Source: Chelonoidis abingdonii (taxonomy: Eukaryota; Chordata; Testudines; Testudinidae). From it: 64,000 nucleotides of DNA. Below, one piece after another: positions 23,605-36,704 of this stretch. Where the stretch lies: positions 126,667,233 through 126,731,232 of the forward strand of contig NC_133771.1 of the NCBI RefSeq assembly GCF_003597395.2. The letters are read 5' to 3'. Both the position numbers and the translations under genes were made by a program. The notes under the pieces were generated by a model that did not search any database, was not told the origin of the DNA, and was given only the letters and a program-made list of their open reading frames with translations. Every line of letters begins with the position of its first letter. Position 1 is the stretch's first letter.

Positions 23605-24115
23605 CATAAATACATAGAACAGCATAAGAAAGAGGGACATCTCACAAGTGGTATGGAAAACAGACTCCACACTCAATGACAGACCTAAAAAAGTTGCAAT
23701 TCTCCAAACAAACCAAACCAATCCCACTTCAAAAACAGACTCCTACAAGAACCTGCAGAACTAGACTTAATTTGCAAACTGGACACCATTAAATTAGGCT
23801 TAAATAAAGACTGGTAGTGGATGGCTCATTACACAAAGTCGAACTACTCCCCCCACTGTTACTCACCTTCTTGTCAACTGTTGGAAATGAGCCATCCTGA
23901 TTACCACAAACAACAGTTTTTCTCCTCATAATAGCCCACCTTAATTGATTAGTCTCATTTGAGTTGAGTATGCCAACACCCATTTTTTCCATGTTCTCTG
24001 TGTGTATTTTCCACTGTACGCATCCAATGAAGTGGGTTTTAGCCCATGAAAGCTTATGCCCAAGTAAATTTGTTAATCTCTAAGGTGCCACAAGTACTCC
24101 TCATTCTTTAGACTC
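23605..24115. mobile_element. Hairpin retroposon copy B (long form)
   Basis: The recognisable core is 24004-24112: GTACGCATCCAATGAAG, stem GTGGGTTTTAGCCCAT, GAAAGCTTATGC, TCTCTAAGGTGCCACAAG. The adjoining plus-strand sequence from about 23605 looks like the extended body of the same family and has a broken frame containing LDLICKLDTIKLGLNKDW (about 23764-23817). I associate it with a Penelope-like protein from memory only. The left boundary is approximate. Confidence 0.5.
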
Positions 24116-24512
24116 CACACTAAGTAACCTATTCCAACACAAGAGATACTCCAGGATATCATAAATGAACAAAACGCTAAGTGTTGTTTAAATTATTAAA
24201 TGATAAAACCTCCCAGAATACTAACAAAGGCACTGTAGTATATTTCATAAAAATAATGAAGTCTTTGTAATATGATCTCATTGCAGCTGCCAGCTATTAA
24301 ATCTCTGCTGAAAAGTGGGACAAGATTATTTGATTAGTTTTTGTGAAAATTACTCGGTGCATGGATTAATAAGGTGATAATTTCTTAGGGATAAATTGTA
24401 ATAGAATTCAAACAGCATAAAGGAGAACATGTAGTTGCTCTACCCCTATAAGCAGGCCAGGGCTCCACCCACAAATCAGAGTACTTTCCACTGCAGCTAC
24501 AGCTGTAATTCT

Positions 24513-24731
24513 CAGCTTGGGTGGAGATACACATTAGCTTTGATCGAAGCAGTGTGCGGAGAATAGCGTAACCACAGTGGTGGGACTGGTTGCCTTGAGT
24601 CCAAGCTCAATCAGCACCCTAGGTAGATATTGCACGGCTAGTCCATCCACTGCCCAGGCCACAGTGGCTACATTTCTGTTTTTAGCATATTAGCTTGATC
24701 AAAGCTAGCACGTATATGTCAACCCAAGCTG
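24513..24731. mobile_element. MITE with CAGCTTGGG termini
   Basis: Left end CAGCTTGGGTGGAGATACAC and right end GTATATGTCAACCCAAGCTG are inverted with a few mismatches; subterminal AGCTTTGATCGAAGC and GCTTGATCAAAGCT also pair. Target duplication not clear. Confidence 0.65.
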
Positions 24732-24757
24732 GACTACCTCCAGCGGCAGCATAACAA

Positions 24758-25325
24758 GGGTCCTACCAAACCCATAGTCATGAAAAATGCATCGTGCACT
24801 GTGAAATCTTGCCTCCCTCCATGAAATCTGGTCTTGTGTGCTTTTACCCTATACTATATGTATTTCATGGGGGGAGACCAGCATTTCTCAAAGTCAGGGT
24901 TCTAACCCAAAAAGGAGGTTGCAGGGGAGGCATTGCAAGGTTATTTTAGGGAGGCTGCAGAATTGCTACCCTTACTTCTGCGCCGCCTTCAGAACTGGAT
25001 GGCTGGAGAGCGGCGGATGACAGCAATACCTTACTGATACATACCAGGTCATTCTTACTTCTGTGCTACTGCTGGCTGTGGCTCTGCTTTCAGAGCTGGG
25101 CTCCCAACCAGCAGTCGCCACCACTCTCCAGCTGCCCAGCTAGCAGCAGCGCAGAAGTGAGTGTAGCAATATTGTGACACACACCCCCCCAACTTCTTTT
25201 TGGGTCAGGACCCTTACAATTATAAACACTGAGATTTCAGATTTAAAACAACTGAAATAAAAATATTTTTAAAATCCTATGACCATGATATTGACCAAAA
25301 TGGGCCATGAATTTGGTAGGGCCCC
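24758..25325. mobile_element. 568-bp TIR element with GGGTCCTACCAAA termini
   Basis: Left GGGTCCTACCAAACCCATAG and right GGCCATGAATTTGGTAGGGC form imperfect inverted ends. The core has inverted GC-rich arms (CTTACTTCTGCGCCGCCTTC and GCAGCAGCGCAGAAGTGAG). No coding potential. Confidence 0.7.
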
Positions 25326-26165
25326 AAGCATAACCTTTCCCTTTCAATCCCTACTGCTCACTTGCTCCATGGGGGAAGTAAGCCATGACAGTCACGGCTC
25401 ATCTCACTTTCTGTGCATGCCTGCCTACCCACCTCCACAAGAGGAGAAGGAAGTCGTGTTCTCCCCATCACACCATTTTCCTTCACACAGGTAGCAAGTA
25501 TAAGAATGTAAGAGCTCCTTACACCTCTAACAGGACACTGGGCCTTGGGACACATATGTACACCTCAGCATGCTTTGAACTGTAGTCACAGGACACGTAA
25601 TTAGATGCGAGCATGCATGTGACTAACAATAAGCTATCTGTCTATAATAGCCAGGAAAGGGTGACCTCGGCAGGAAGAAGATGCATCCTTCCTCTAAGTT
25701 TATGAAAAGTAGTACGGTTGTGTAACAAACTTTCCATGTTACTTTCTGCCTCTTTCATCTCTGTTATTAATAAAGCACACGCTGAGGAAGGAGACATGAA
25801 ACTGAACCTGAGGATTTAGGCTGTCACAGCACAGGTGTCTGCTGCACCAAACGCCTTCAGACTGCTATTCTTAATTCTGCCTTGCAGGTAACATTCAGCG
25901 GTCCCCAGTTTCCCCAGAGATGTGTTTCTGCAGTGTCCAGTCCTTCTCACAAGACACCAACAAAAATTAAGTTTGCTGCCTCCAATGTGACAGTGTACAC
26001 ACCAGCCTGTTGCTCGCTGAGGACACACTGTACCTTAAATATAGTTTACAGTAAAACTCTCTCAGCGTTAAGAATGTTTCTTAATAAAAAGCTGGTTGTG
26101 TCTTAGTGTCACTTAAATCTAAGAGTTACAAACAAAAACAGAATATGACACTTTTTAGTTTCTAA

Positions 26166-26424
26166 AGGCAGGTCTACACTTAAAATGCTGTAGTGCTTCA
26201 GTGAAGACGCTACTATGCTGACAGGAAAAGCTTCTCCTGTCGGCGTAGTTAATTCACCTTTGCAATAGGCGGTAGCTATGTTGACGGGAGAAGCCTTCCT
26301 GTCGACAAAGCACAGTCTACACTGGTGGTTACATGGGTATAAGTACATTGTTCAGAGGTGTGGATTCTTCACACCCCTGAGCTAGGGACTTATACCGATG
26401 TAAATTTATAGTGTAGACCTGGCC
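26166..26424. mobile_element. 259-bp MITE, possible TAA target duplication
   Basis: Left AGGCAGGTCTACACTTA and right TATAGTGTAGACCTGGCC are inverted. TAA flanks both sides (26163-26165 and 26425-26427), which would suit a PIF/Harbinger-like element. Inner arms GGAAAAGCTTCTCCTGTCGG and GACGGGAGAAGCCTTCCTG repeat a motif. Confidence 0.7.
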
Positions 26425-28189
26425 TAAGACTCAACTTTAGCAAGCTACAATGTTTGCTGAAACAGCTCTCTCACTTCCATCAAGTTATCAGCGGCACCAG
26501 CCCTTCTGGTAGGAGGAGCAAACATTCACAGAATGAGAGGGCGCTGTCTCTTCTGTCCTGTAAGTGATGGATAACTAGGAATGGGAAATATAAGTAGAGC
26601 AAAAGAAAGTCCATGGCCTTTTAAAATGGAACCCAAATGAAGTTCTCCTCTGCTGATGTGCAGATGCCAGTCTGTCCTCTTCACTGTCCTGTGAATTTGC
26701 TTTGTTTACCTTCGATGTACTCTGTGTCTCCAGCATCTCCTTACTCAATTTACAATGGAGACATGGGCAAACAGCTATAACGACATTCTTTTGTCTATGA
26801 CAACTTTGTTTAATCGCAATAACATGCCTCCACAATGTGTTTTAAGAACATATTACTAGCAAAAATACATAACGCTTCATAAACAAACACCATGCGATAA
26901 TATTTATTACCAACCTATCACCAATTATTAATAGGATACCTTACAAGATGCCATTTGGCTAAATACTCAAACAGCATGCTGAGTGCACCCTTTGCCAGTT
27001 GATATCAAGGATCACAAACTATTAAAATCTACAGAAAGCCAAAGGATACATGTTACTGTCTGCACATAGGGGTAAACCCTGCCCAACCCCCAGGACAGAA
27101 GGCCCCACGCTTGGTGGAGCTAGCTCTGTTCCTTCCATTGGCTGAGAGAGGCAGGATGCAAAGCATCCATGCAAGAGCTACGCATGCCTTATTATGCACT
27201 AGAGCACAGTTCTGTGCAGTTTATGTATACCCTGGAATAAAGGGAGGTCTTGCGGTATATGATGGCAGGTGAGAGCTGAGCTAGAGGATCCTTTGGTTTT
27301 CCATTTCATTTCTGCTCCCTTCAGCAAATACAAGTGAGGAGCACCCCTCCATCCCCTGGCACTCATATCCCCCAAACAGTAACTTGTAAGCTGTAATTTG
27401 CAAGGTAACTTTACCCAGAGGTGTAATAATATCCCTTTGAAAACACGAGAACAGTTATTTAGCACTGCCTTAATTTATTTATAAAAGTCAGATTAGGAAC
27501 CAAGACATTTTAAAACTCAGCATTTATTCACAACTCTACCACTGCTTTTATTTTTCAGTTTCCCTTTAAAAGCCAAGTGCACCCACTGTGAAGCAGCATT
27601 GTCATTACATAGGGCAAACTTTACTTCCATGCAGAGAGCCTGCAAGAGGCCTGGTCACTAGTGAGATGGGTGAGTTAATTCTCCCCTGAGCAGAGGGCCC
27701 ACACAAGGCCTAGGCCCCACTGAAGACACTCTGCACAGCACTAAATGACACTGTGAGGATGTTGCTTACCCAATCATTGGAGTCACATTCTCATTTATTT
27801 CAGCAGAATAGTTTTGAACATGGAGAGGAATCTCTCTGTAGCAGAGCTACATTCTAACGGGCCACTTCAAAGTCTGGTCCATGTTGGGGGTCAGTGCTGC
27901 CCCAGTGAGAGCTCTGCCACAGAGACTGTGACCTTAAGAATTCCTCAGTGCTAACGGATACAAGAATATCCTGAAGCTGGTATGTACATTCTGGTTCCAA
28001 CAAAGAAAATCAAATGAGATCTTAAATGAAAGACAGGATCACGGTCATTAATATCATTGTGAAACGCATGTATACACACTATGTAAAAAACTTCTCTGTA
28101 TACAGAAAATATGTTCTTAAAGTCTGTCAAGGCAGAGGTGTCAAACAGCTTTCTGCCAGACAAAGGATGTCTCCATCAGTCTAAGTTAA

Positions 28190-29050
28190 CAAAACGGGAA
28201 GTCCTTTACATACGAGGACAGTAGTGTGGGAGGCAGCACGCCAGAGAATAAGCTGCAGGGAGTCCTCCTGACTCTGAGAACAAACAAACAAGAAACTTTG
28301 GAGAAGGTAAGAGAAGGCAAGGAAGATCTTCCTAGGTGCAGAATAAAGGAGTTAATCAGGCAGTGCAGTTACCTTAATGAAAACAGGATCACAACCTGCC
28401 CTGCTTGAAATACTGCAAAGGACAACTGGGTGAAAAACTTCTTTAGACTGGAGGTTAGCCTCTTAAGTTTAGTCTCTAGGAATCAGGTTATGATTGTGTT
28501 TTTTATCTAGCCCCTCTGTTTGCATTGTCCTTACTTGGTACCTCTTACATGCTGAACTTTGATAATAAACTTGATTGTTTTTACTGTAACTGTAGTTCAC
28601 TGCTGCAATATTATATAAGGAACCGATCCGGAGATGAATCAAACACAATGGGGTGTACACTGACCCCCTGGGGACAGCAGATCTGGTTTTTTCTAAGTAA
28701 CCAGTGGATAAGTGGCTGGACACTACAGAGGAATGTTTCAAAGGGACTCAGACGGGTACACCTATAGGTAACCTACAAGGCAAAGTAGGGGCTGGCACAG
28801 CCCAGAGGAGATTGTTTGGGTGGCTAACAGGCTGGAGGTGTCAGGGAGCTGAACATCCAATTAAGCACATGCAAGTCTCCCTCTCATTGGAGGTAACAGT
28901 GTGACTGTCAGTCCTGGGCACCCCAAGAACAATCAGAGAAATAATCCCTCCCCCAGCTCTCATGTAGGCTGTAGGAGTACCCAAGCTATATCCTATCTTG
29001 AAAGAGTCCAGACTGCTCCCCATATTACACTAGGCCAGCCCTACAGACCA
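28190..29050. other. Unassigned repeat-like region, possibly LTR
   Basis: Contains AATAAACTTGATTG (28563) and GC-moderate blocks resembling LTR U5/R composition, but no paired terminus, primer site or coding motif was found. Confidence 0.25.
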
Positions 29051-29102
29051 GTACAGGAGGGGGGCATGGCTCTGCATCCTCTTTGTGGTGGTTTGCTCCC
29101 TG

Positions 29103-29121
29103 CCTCCCCCCCCCCCCCCCA
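29103..29121. repeat. Poly-C run
   Basis: TGCCTCC followed by a homopolymer of about fifteen C; prone to assembly length error. Confidence 0.9.
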
Positions 29122-30027
29122 AGGTCACAGAAGGACTGTTTCCTCTGTACCAAGTGCAACTATTGTGACTGCCCCCCAAGGGCTCCATTGCATCCCACGC
29201 GGTGTCGGAGGGAAGAGATTGATTATTGAGTGCTCTCAGCTTCTGTGCAAAGGCTGAGCACAGTCTATCCCTATGTAGTTTTATAAAAATCTGGTGGCTT
29301 GCCAGATCTAACACCAGCTTTTAAGCACGTTTATTTTAAGCTCATGTTGTTGAGCTTTGCAGTGTTTGATTTTATTATATCACAGCAGCATCCAGCAGTT
29401 CAGTACAGGAGAGGGCTTATCGGCGTTGTCATTTTAACAAGAGGAATTAACAGCGATTTGAATCAAATTGTTTAGCTTCAAATATATTTAACTTTATTGG
29501 CACAAAAGTATTTTCAGCCCAGGAGCAAAGATTTTGTACCAGTATTGTGTTTCGTTTGGGATGGAATGTGTACTCAGTGACTAATAATCACATGCTGGGC
29601 TTCAGCCAAGAATAATGCAGACTAGCAGTGTATAAACTTCCCTATACAGTTCTGCCAAGGCAAATGAACACCTTCTGCTCTTGCAGCCTCTTCAGCCAAC
29701 CGGGAGTGATGTGGACAAACAAGACTCTCACTAAACTCACTTTTCCAAATCCACATCAGGATTTGACTGGTGGTTTGCAAAGGAGACAGTACGAACATGC
29801 AGTAGTCTAAGTTATTTGCAAATTACATCTGCCCTTTGGAATTAAGAGTTAGAAGTAAACTGCAGCTCTAATAACCCCCTTCAAGTTACAATCAAATGCT
29901 GCAGGAAAGTTTTTATTTTAAAAACTGGTCAGTGAAGACTGAACTGCATTATTTCATCTAGGGTGGTGGCCTCCCAGGGCATTAGCAGGTCCTCAGGGAA
30001 TCAATTCCTGATCACTTTCTTCTAAGT

Positions 30028-31296
30028 GCTTCAGAACAGTTAGCATGGATTCACCAAGGGTTTTAGGGCAAGTCATGCTTGACTAACCTAATTGCCTTCT
30101 ATGAGGAGATAACTGGCTCTGTGGATGAGGGGAAAGCAGTGGATGTGTTATTCCTTGACTTTAGCAAAACTTTTGATATGGTCTCCCACAGCATTACTGC
30201 CGGCAAATTAAAGTAGTATGGGCTGGATGAATGGACTATAAAGTGGACAGAAAGGTGGCTAGATCGTCGGGCTCAACAGGTAGTGATCAATGGCTCCATG
30301 TCTAGCTGGCAGCAGGTATCAAGCGGACTGCTCCAAGGGTCGGTCCTGGGGTGGGTTTTGTTCAATATCTTCATTACTGATCTGGAGGATGGCATGGACT
30401 GCACTCTCAGCAAGTTTGCAGATGACACTAAATTGGTAGGAGTGTTAGATATGCTGGAGGGTAGGGATAGGATACAGAGGGACCTAGACAAATTAGAGGA
30501 TTGGGCCAAAAGAAACCTGATGAGGTTCAACAAGGGACAAGTGTAGAGTCCTGCACTTACAAGTGCAGAGTCCCATGCACTGCTACAGACTAAGGACCGA
30601 ATGGCTAGTCAGCAGTTCTGCAGAAAAGGACCTAGGGGTTTCAGTGGACAAGAAGCTGGATACGAATCAACAGTTTGCCCTTGCTGCTAAGACGGCTAAA
30701 GGTATTTTGGGTTGTAGAAGTAGGGGCACTGCCAGCAGATCGAGAGACGTGATCATTCCCCTCTATTTGACATTGGTGAGACCTCATGTGGAGTACTGTG
30801 TCCAGTTTTGGGCCCCACACTACAAGACAGATGTGGAAACATTGGAAAATAGAGTCCAACAAAAATGATTAGGGGGCTGGAACACATGACTTTGAGAGGC
30901 TGAGGGAATTGGGATTATTGAGTCTGCAGAAGAGAAGGATGAGGGAGAATTTGATAGCTGTTTTCAACTACCTGAAAGCAAGTTCCAAAGAGAATGGATC
31001 TAGATTGTTCTCAGTGGCACCAGATGACAGAACAAGGAGTAATGGTCTCAAGTTGTGGGGGGTGGGGAGAGAGCTGGGAGGTTGGATATTCGGAAAAACT
31101 ATTTCACTGGGAGGGTGGTGAAGCACTGGAATGGGTTACCTAGGGAGGTGGTGGACTCTCCTTCCTTAGAGGTTTTTAAGGTCAGGCTTGACAAAGCCCT
31201 GGCTATGACGATTTAGTTGGGAACTAGTCCTGCTTTGAGCAGGGGGTTGTACAACATGACCTCCTGAGGTCCCTTCCAACCCTGATATTCTAGGAT
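30028..31296 (+). mobile_element. CR1 LINE, 5'-truncated, with RT catalytic box
   Basis: Covers RT from the palm to the 3' end. Motifs: VDVLFLDFSKTFDMVSHSI (frame near 30138-30195), [17 protein letters not shown], the catalytic FADDTKLVG (about 30415-30440), then SAEKDLGVSVDKKL, LVRPHVEYCVQFWAPHY and [11 protein letters not shown]. Frameshifts near 30545, 30865 and 31060 break the frame. The 3' UTR ends CCTGATATTCTAGGATT. Catalytic DD is retained but the ORF is dead. Confidence 0.93.
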
Positions 31297-31968
31297 TAGG
31301 CACATTGGTCAGGCAATGCAGGGAAGCGCATATAGATGCCATCTATAACTCATCCTATTTTGAGGATGGGGGGGGGGGTACTACAAATAAGTCAGTTTCA
31401 AGAGATCACTAATACAGCACATATAAAGTCTCATTATGACCACATTTTTTTCTGATGCAGTAGGGATTAGAATCAGGATGAGAACATAAATTCATGGACT
31501 ATTTCAAGAAGCCACCAGAATTTAGTCATGATGAGGGAATAAGGGAAGATAAGCAGGTGCTGGAAATGGAAGAGTGAGAACACTATGTCCACAGCAGAAA
31601 ATATAGCAAAACAAATCTCTGCCACCCTTTGCATGTGTGATTTCAGGAGAACTTTTGGCGTGTCGAAGATGAAACACACTTCCCTTGAATTTCGTGAAAT
31701 TATCTTTACCTTCAACATCGAAATGGAGGTACTTGCTTGATCGAATGGAATTTGCTATGCTGCCTTCACTTAGCTTTCGAGTTATGCTAGCTATGCCTGC
31801 TCTATTTCACTGTTTTGGTTGACTCTGATTCACGCTATTACAAATCAATATGAGGTTTATCACCATTTCAAAGTACTCTCCTTTTTACTTTCCCCAAATA
31901 TAAACCGAGGGCCTGATCCTGCAAGGACTTCAGTCAGATCTACAAATGCAATGACCCAACCTAAGCTA

Positions 31969-32994
31969 GGGTTACCATATATCCATATTTTCCTGGACAG
32001 GTCCAGCTTTTTAGCTGTTAATCGCCATCCGGGAGGCCTTTTTAAATATATAAAAATGTATGGAAAATACAGATGTATGATAACCCTACCCACTGTCCCT
32101 CTCTCCACTTGGAGTGTCAGCTTGCTGCAGCCTGCAGATTGCAACCCCTCCTCCCACCCAGTGCTGCTGCAATCCTGTGCCCCATGGCTAGGAGCAGTGA
32201 CATCTCTGCAGCCAGCTGCGGGTGTGGGGAACCCACAGCCACTTCTCCCTCCTCCGAGCATCCCCTGCGGCTCTGGCAGAGCCTCAGTGTCCCCCCTCTG
32301 CCCTGGCCGTGCAAGGAGCTCCCTGCCAGCGGTCCATGCAGCCAGGGCTGCCTCCCCCTCTCCTCCTTCCCCTCCCCCCACAGAAACACTGCTAGGGGAA
32401 GGGTCCCAACGCAGAGGAAAGTTTCTCTGTGTATGGCAGTGGCTCCAGGGAGCCCAAGCTCTCCCTTCCCGCCCTGGGAAGGGCCCACACTGCACACCTC
32501 CTGCAGCCATCCAGCCTCAGCTGCTACAGCCTCGTCAGGTCCAGCTGGGAGCAGGGTGAAGACCCCCCTGAGCCCAGGGGCAAGGCTCAAGCCATGCACG
32601 CAGCACTTCTTTGCTCTAGCCTGGCTGGAGAGGGAGCCCACGGCTGGGATGCAGCCTCACAGGTGGGAGTGTGTTGGGGCTAGGATGCCCAGCTTGCGGG
32701 CAGACCTGGGACCCGAAACAACTCCCTCCCCCACCCTACCCCAGGTCCAGCTGCTGTGTGGGGCGGCGGGGGGGGGGGGGGAAGGGGGCGGCAACATGGG
32801 CTGGAGAGCTGAAGCGAGCTGGGAAAGTCGAAGCCAGGAGGAAGTCGTCTGTTTTTGGGTGGCTGAAGGGAAGGGGGTAATCGTAGGGAATCAGGGGAAG
32901 AATCGAGATTGGGGCAGGACTTTGGGTAAGGGGCCAAGGAGTCTGGGAAGACCATGGATGTGTCCTCTTTTTTCCAATGTTGACATACGTAACC
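31969..32994. mobile_element. TIR element of about 1 kb, GC-rich core
   Basis: Left end GGGTTACCATATATCCATAT plus GGACAGGTCC; right end TGTCCTC...GACATACGTAACC is its inverse with divergence. GCTA flanks both sides (31965-31968, 32995-32998). The core (32100-32960) is GC-rich and yields long overlapping open frames on both strands; these show no protein motif and I treat them as artefacts. Confidence 0.6.
32763..32785. repeat. G-rich homopolymer run
   Basis: GCGGCGGGGGG and further G's followed by AAGGGGGCGG inside the TIR element. Confidence 0.85.
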
Positions 32995-33455
32995 GCTAAC
33001 TAAACTGTTTTAATCAATCAAAATAAATACAACCAGTGCTCCAAAAGAAGAGACTTTACTGCTTATACTTTTAAAACCATTTAATTTTTAACTGACTGAT
33101 TTTGCAGTCTCTTCCAGTACAGAGATTGTGGATATGTTAACTTAATACCGTTTTCCCCCCTTGTTTCAACCACAGAAGCAGATATGGATGACTACATTCA
33201 GGCTTGGGTTCAGTGCAGCATGGGGGCGGAGGGGGAGAGAGAGAGAGGGAGGGAGGAGAGGGAGACTGAATCAACTCTTACCAAGAGCTAGTTACTCTGT
33301 CATGATTTCAAAACGAGGCCTCTTTCAGCCAACTCAATGTTTGTGGGCGTTGTGGCAACAGTGCTGAAGCAAGCGCTTTGCATAATTGAGGATAATGTGG
33401 CAACCAGTGGCCCACTCCTGATCCCAGGTCTATCCAAGATGCTAGCCGCCCGTAG

Positions 33456-34574
33456 CAAGGGTAGGCAACCTATGGGTATGGTACAGTTACAGCTGTATCA
33501 GCGCTGAGAGTTTACAGCTGGTCTTTGTAATCAGCTGTGTAGGAAAGCGCTTCAGTGTGGCCCACACTGACAGCTACAGCGCGCAGTGTGGCCACATTTG
33601 GACGTCTATGGGTGGTAGCTTAGTGGCAATATCCCAGGCATTTAAGTGGCTGCAATGTGCTTTTCAAAAGAGGAGGGTGGGGTGGAGTGTGACAGGGAGC
33701 GTGGGGGAGACAGAGAGAGTGGCGATTTTAAGGCTGACACTGTTGTGCAGCTCCCTGCCTTGCAAAGTATTCTAGAGGTGGAAGAAATACAGCACCAACC
33801 TTCAATCATTTTAAAAAGTTTTCGACCCTTCCCCCCCCGCCTCTCTTATTCACTAAATGCAAATTATGCATTCCAAATAGCTTCAGACCACATAAAGCAG
33901 CTGCTCAACACGGACTCGCCCCCCGCCGTGTGGCTTTCTCTCCTCAAGCAAACAGTGTGAACATTCCAAAGCAATCCCCTGCCTGCCTCGCTCGGCAAGA
34001 CAGGAGCTGTGTTTGTTTTTAGAATAAGCAGCTCCGGGGTGCCCAGAGTTCGCCCATCTCTTCCAGTTTGTTGTGAACAGGCATTCTGGATACCTCCTAA
34101 TACCCTGGAGGCAATTATAGCACTTTTGGTGGCCACATCTGACAAGCAGCACTGCAATCGTTATACCCAAGCAGACCAGGTGTACAGCCAGCGCTGCGCC
34201 AGGGATTGCAGCACTGGATGTGCCTTGCAGGTGTGGACAGTTACTAAGTTGCAGCGCTGTAACTCTCCAGTGTAGCCATGGCCTATGGCATGTATGCTGA
34301 AGGCGGCGCACACGCTGATTTTTAGTGGCATTCACACTGCCTGCGACCTGGCCACCAGTCCAGGGGGCTCTGAATTTTAGTTTAATTTTAAATGAAGCTT
34401 CTTAAACATTTAAAAACCTTATTTACTTTACACACACTAGTTTAGTTATATATTACAGACTTTGAGAAAAAGACCTTCTAAAACGTTAAAATGTATTACC
34501 GGCACGTGAAACCTTAAATCAGAGTGAATGACTGAAGACCCGGCACAGCACTTCTGAAAGGTTGCCAACCCCTG
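33456..34574. mobile_element. hAT-like element with a nested transposon
   Basis: Left CAAGGGTAGGCAACCTATGG and right AAAGGTTGCCAACCCCTG are inverted termini. The right part (34289-34574) holds the usual body of this family, including TTAAAAACCTTATTTACTTT. The element is split after ACCTATGG by the insertion at 33476-34280. Its own target duplication was not identified. Confidence 0.8.
33476..34280. mobile_element. Nested 805-bp CAGCGCTG-rich transposon
   Basis: Flanked by ACCTATGG/GCCTATGG (33468-33475, 34281-34288; 7 of 8), an 8-bp duplication of host hAT sequence. Right end TTGCAGCGCTGTAACTCTCC then GTGTAGCCATG; left end GTATGGTACAGTTACAGC. Shares CAGCGCTG boxes and ends with 40182-42720 and 44875-45156. 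Confidence 0.78.
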
Positions 34575-35039
34575 CATAAACTAGAGAAGTTTGACAGCTG
34601 TTCTAATCTAGGACAATTACCAGCCTCTAGAGGCACACAGCTGGGGCATCCCAGTGTAGTTAAGGATACTATTGCCTTCAGGAAACAGACTCTTTAACCA
34701 ATGCCCTAATAGATCAATCAGTAATCAATACTCACATCCATAAATAAGACTATACCAGGTTGCAGTCCCTGCAGTAACAATCATGAATAAGGGTGCCATA
34801 GAAGCTGCTCTGGCTTGCCAGCCACACAAGGGTCTCTCTCTGCAGGGGGACTTCTCCAGTAGACACCTAAGCTGGCTTTAGTGCTACACTGCCCCACTGG
34901 AGCTGAGCCTAGGCACACACCTGAATAGCATCTGCAAGCAAAACCCTCCATGTTCACATACAGAGAGTACAGATGTGATCTCAGAGTATTAAAACACATT
35001 AAAGTGACAAAACTCATTGCCTGCAATACAAATGGAGGC

Positions 35040-35642
35040 TTCTTTGAAATCTGGTGTGGCAGGGTGTATTCAGCTTTTGCGGCTCCCGTGGTCCTACTAC
35101 ATCCCACTTTAAGTAGTAGTGAGCTGAGAGGAACAGAGGAGGGAAGGTGGGTCCTTCAAGCTTGCCTAGAGAAGACCCTCCAGAGCATCCATTTTGAAAG
35201 CTAGAGATACCTGGTCCTCCGAGGGCTAACAATAACCAAACAGGGCCTGCTGGCCCATAAAAAGAGCCTGCTCCCTGGCCTAAGCAGTTCAGTTCCAGGC
35301 TGGGACCAGCAGAGTGAAGGGTGCTCCCCTCTGACCAAAGGAGCCTGGCCTGGCAATCAGACAGAGTTACGCAGCTGGGATTGCAAAGGGAAGAACCTGA
35401 GGACAATGGCCCTGAGATATCGCTAGAAATAGCAGTGAAGGACTGAAGTTGATCAGCACATGGCTACTGTGTAGAGAGTCCCTGGAATGGAACCCAGAGT
35501 AGCTGACAGGTCCAGGTTCCCCTACCAGTCACAGGTAAAGGGACAAACCTCAATAAGGAGACATGGCTTATCTGGGAGCCGGAACAAAAGGACTAAATTT
35601 AAAGGGCCCAGAACCACGACTGAAAATCATAGCGAGGGAAAA
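35040..35642. other. Unassigned repeat-like block, possibly LTR
   Basis: Begins near GTGTGGCAGGGTGTATTCAG and contains GGCCCATAAAAAGAGCCTG, a TATA-like box in moderately GC-rich sequence, reminiscent of reptile LTRs. No termini could be paired. It continues after the retroposon at 35655-35781. Confidence 0.3.
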
Positions 35643-35654
35643 TAGAGTCCAATA

Positions 35655-35781
35655 TGCATCTGACGAAGTGGGTATTCACCCACAAAAGCTCATGCTCCAA
35701 TATGTCTGTTAGTCTATAAGGTGCCACAGGACTCTCTGCTGCTTTTACAGATCCAGACTAACACGGCTACCTCTCTGATAT
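35655..35781. mobile_element. Hairpin retroposon copy C, 127 bp, with 12-bp TSD
   Basis: Exact duplication TAGAGTCCAATA at 35643-35654 and 35782-35793 brackets the element. It starts TGCATCTGACGAAG, then stem GTGGGTATTCACCCAC, AAAAGCTCATGC, TCTATAAGGTGCC, CAGATCCAGACTAACACGG and ends CTCTGATAT. Duplication length suggests target-primed reverse transcription. The core half CTGACGA is intact but GAAA has become AAAA. Confidence 0.9.
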
Positions 35782-36535
35782 TAGAGTCCAATAAACAGTC
35801 TAACACCCTGGAAGAGATTCACTTGGACTTTTTGACTTGGTTCAAGGGCCAAGACACTCAACTTACCAAGATCACCTGGCAGCCTGCCAAGGACACTGTG
35901 GTATTGCACCCAACTGCTCAGAGGTGCTCAAGAGGCAAGTGTCTCTTTGCAACTATTCTTGTTAAAAAAATAAAATGCTTTAGACCCTGGAGAAATTAGA
36001 ACCAAGTTTAAAAAAAAAAAACCCACACAAACACCCCGAAAGTCTATCCCTACTAGTATCTAGAAAACAAAATGAACCTGGGGTTTTGGGTGAAATGGGC
36101 CTGGTGACAACTCTGTGAGGGGAAACCATCAGACAAAAGGTCTTTTCTTTAGAGCTGGGTCCATGTTAAGGACTCAGCACAGTGCCATCAGAGCACTTCA
36201 ACAGGTTTATGTAGCTCTCTTTCATATCCTTCACAAGGCATGGACTTCTATAACCATTCCTAAAAGCCAGCCTGGCTGACAGCAGGCTTCGTCACCACGA
36301 CACTTATATTTATGGCTCCATGTGGAGCAACAGCAATGGGCCAAATCCTTAAGTCCTTACTCACTGACGTCAATGGAAATTTTAGCTGAGTAAGGACTGT
36401 GTAAAAACTGAACATGGATTTAGTCCAATGATTTTAGAAACAGTGACAGTTGGGAACATATTAGTATTTTACAGTCCATAGGCTGTTATTGAAAATGGGC
36501 AGGTTACATTGTTTCTCCTTTAAAATTAAGCTTTT

Positions 36536-36629
36536 GGGCTGATTCTGATCACAACTGTTATTTTACACTAATGGAAGTCTTCTTACCTCTATAGAGTAGT
36601 TCCTGATTTACACCAGTGAGATCACAGCC
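36536..36629. repeat. Short palindromic repeat (GGGCTGATTCTGAT type)
   Basis: Left GGGCTGATTCTGATCACAAC and right CCTGATTTACACCAGTGAGA then TCACAGCC are partly inverted, with TTTACAC motifs on both arms. Diverged member of the GGGCC palindrome class. Confidence 0.5.
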
Positions 36630-36704
36630 ATTTGATTTTTACTAAACATGCATAAACACTTTTTCATGTACCGTAGAAAATACGGGCAATAATAGATGCT
36701 TATA

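Noticed and set aside
32073..32999. A 308-codon plus-strand open frame and overlapping frames on both strands
   Set aside because: It sits in the GC-rich core of a TIR element; low stop density explains simultaneous long frames, and no domain or periodic motif is visible.
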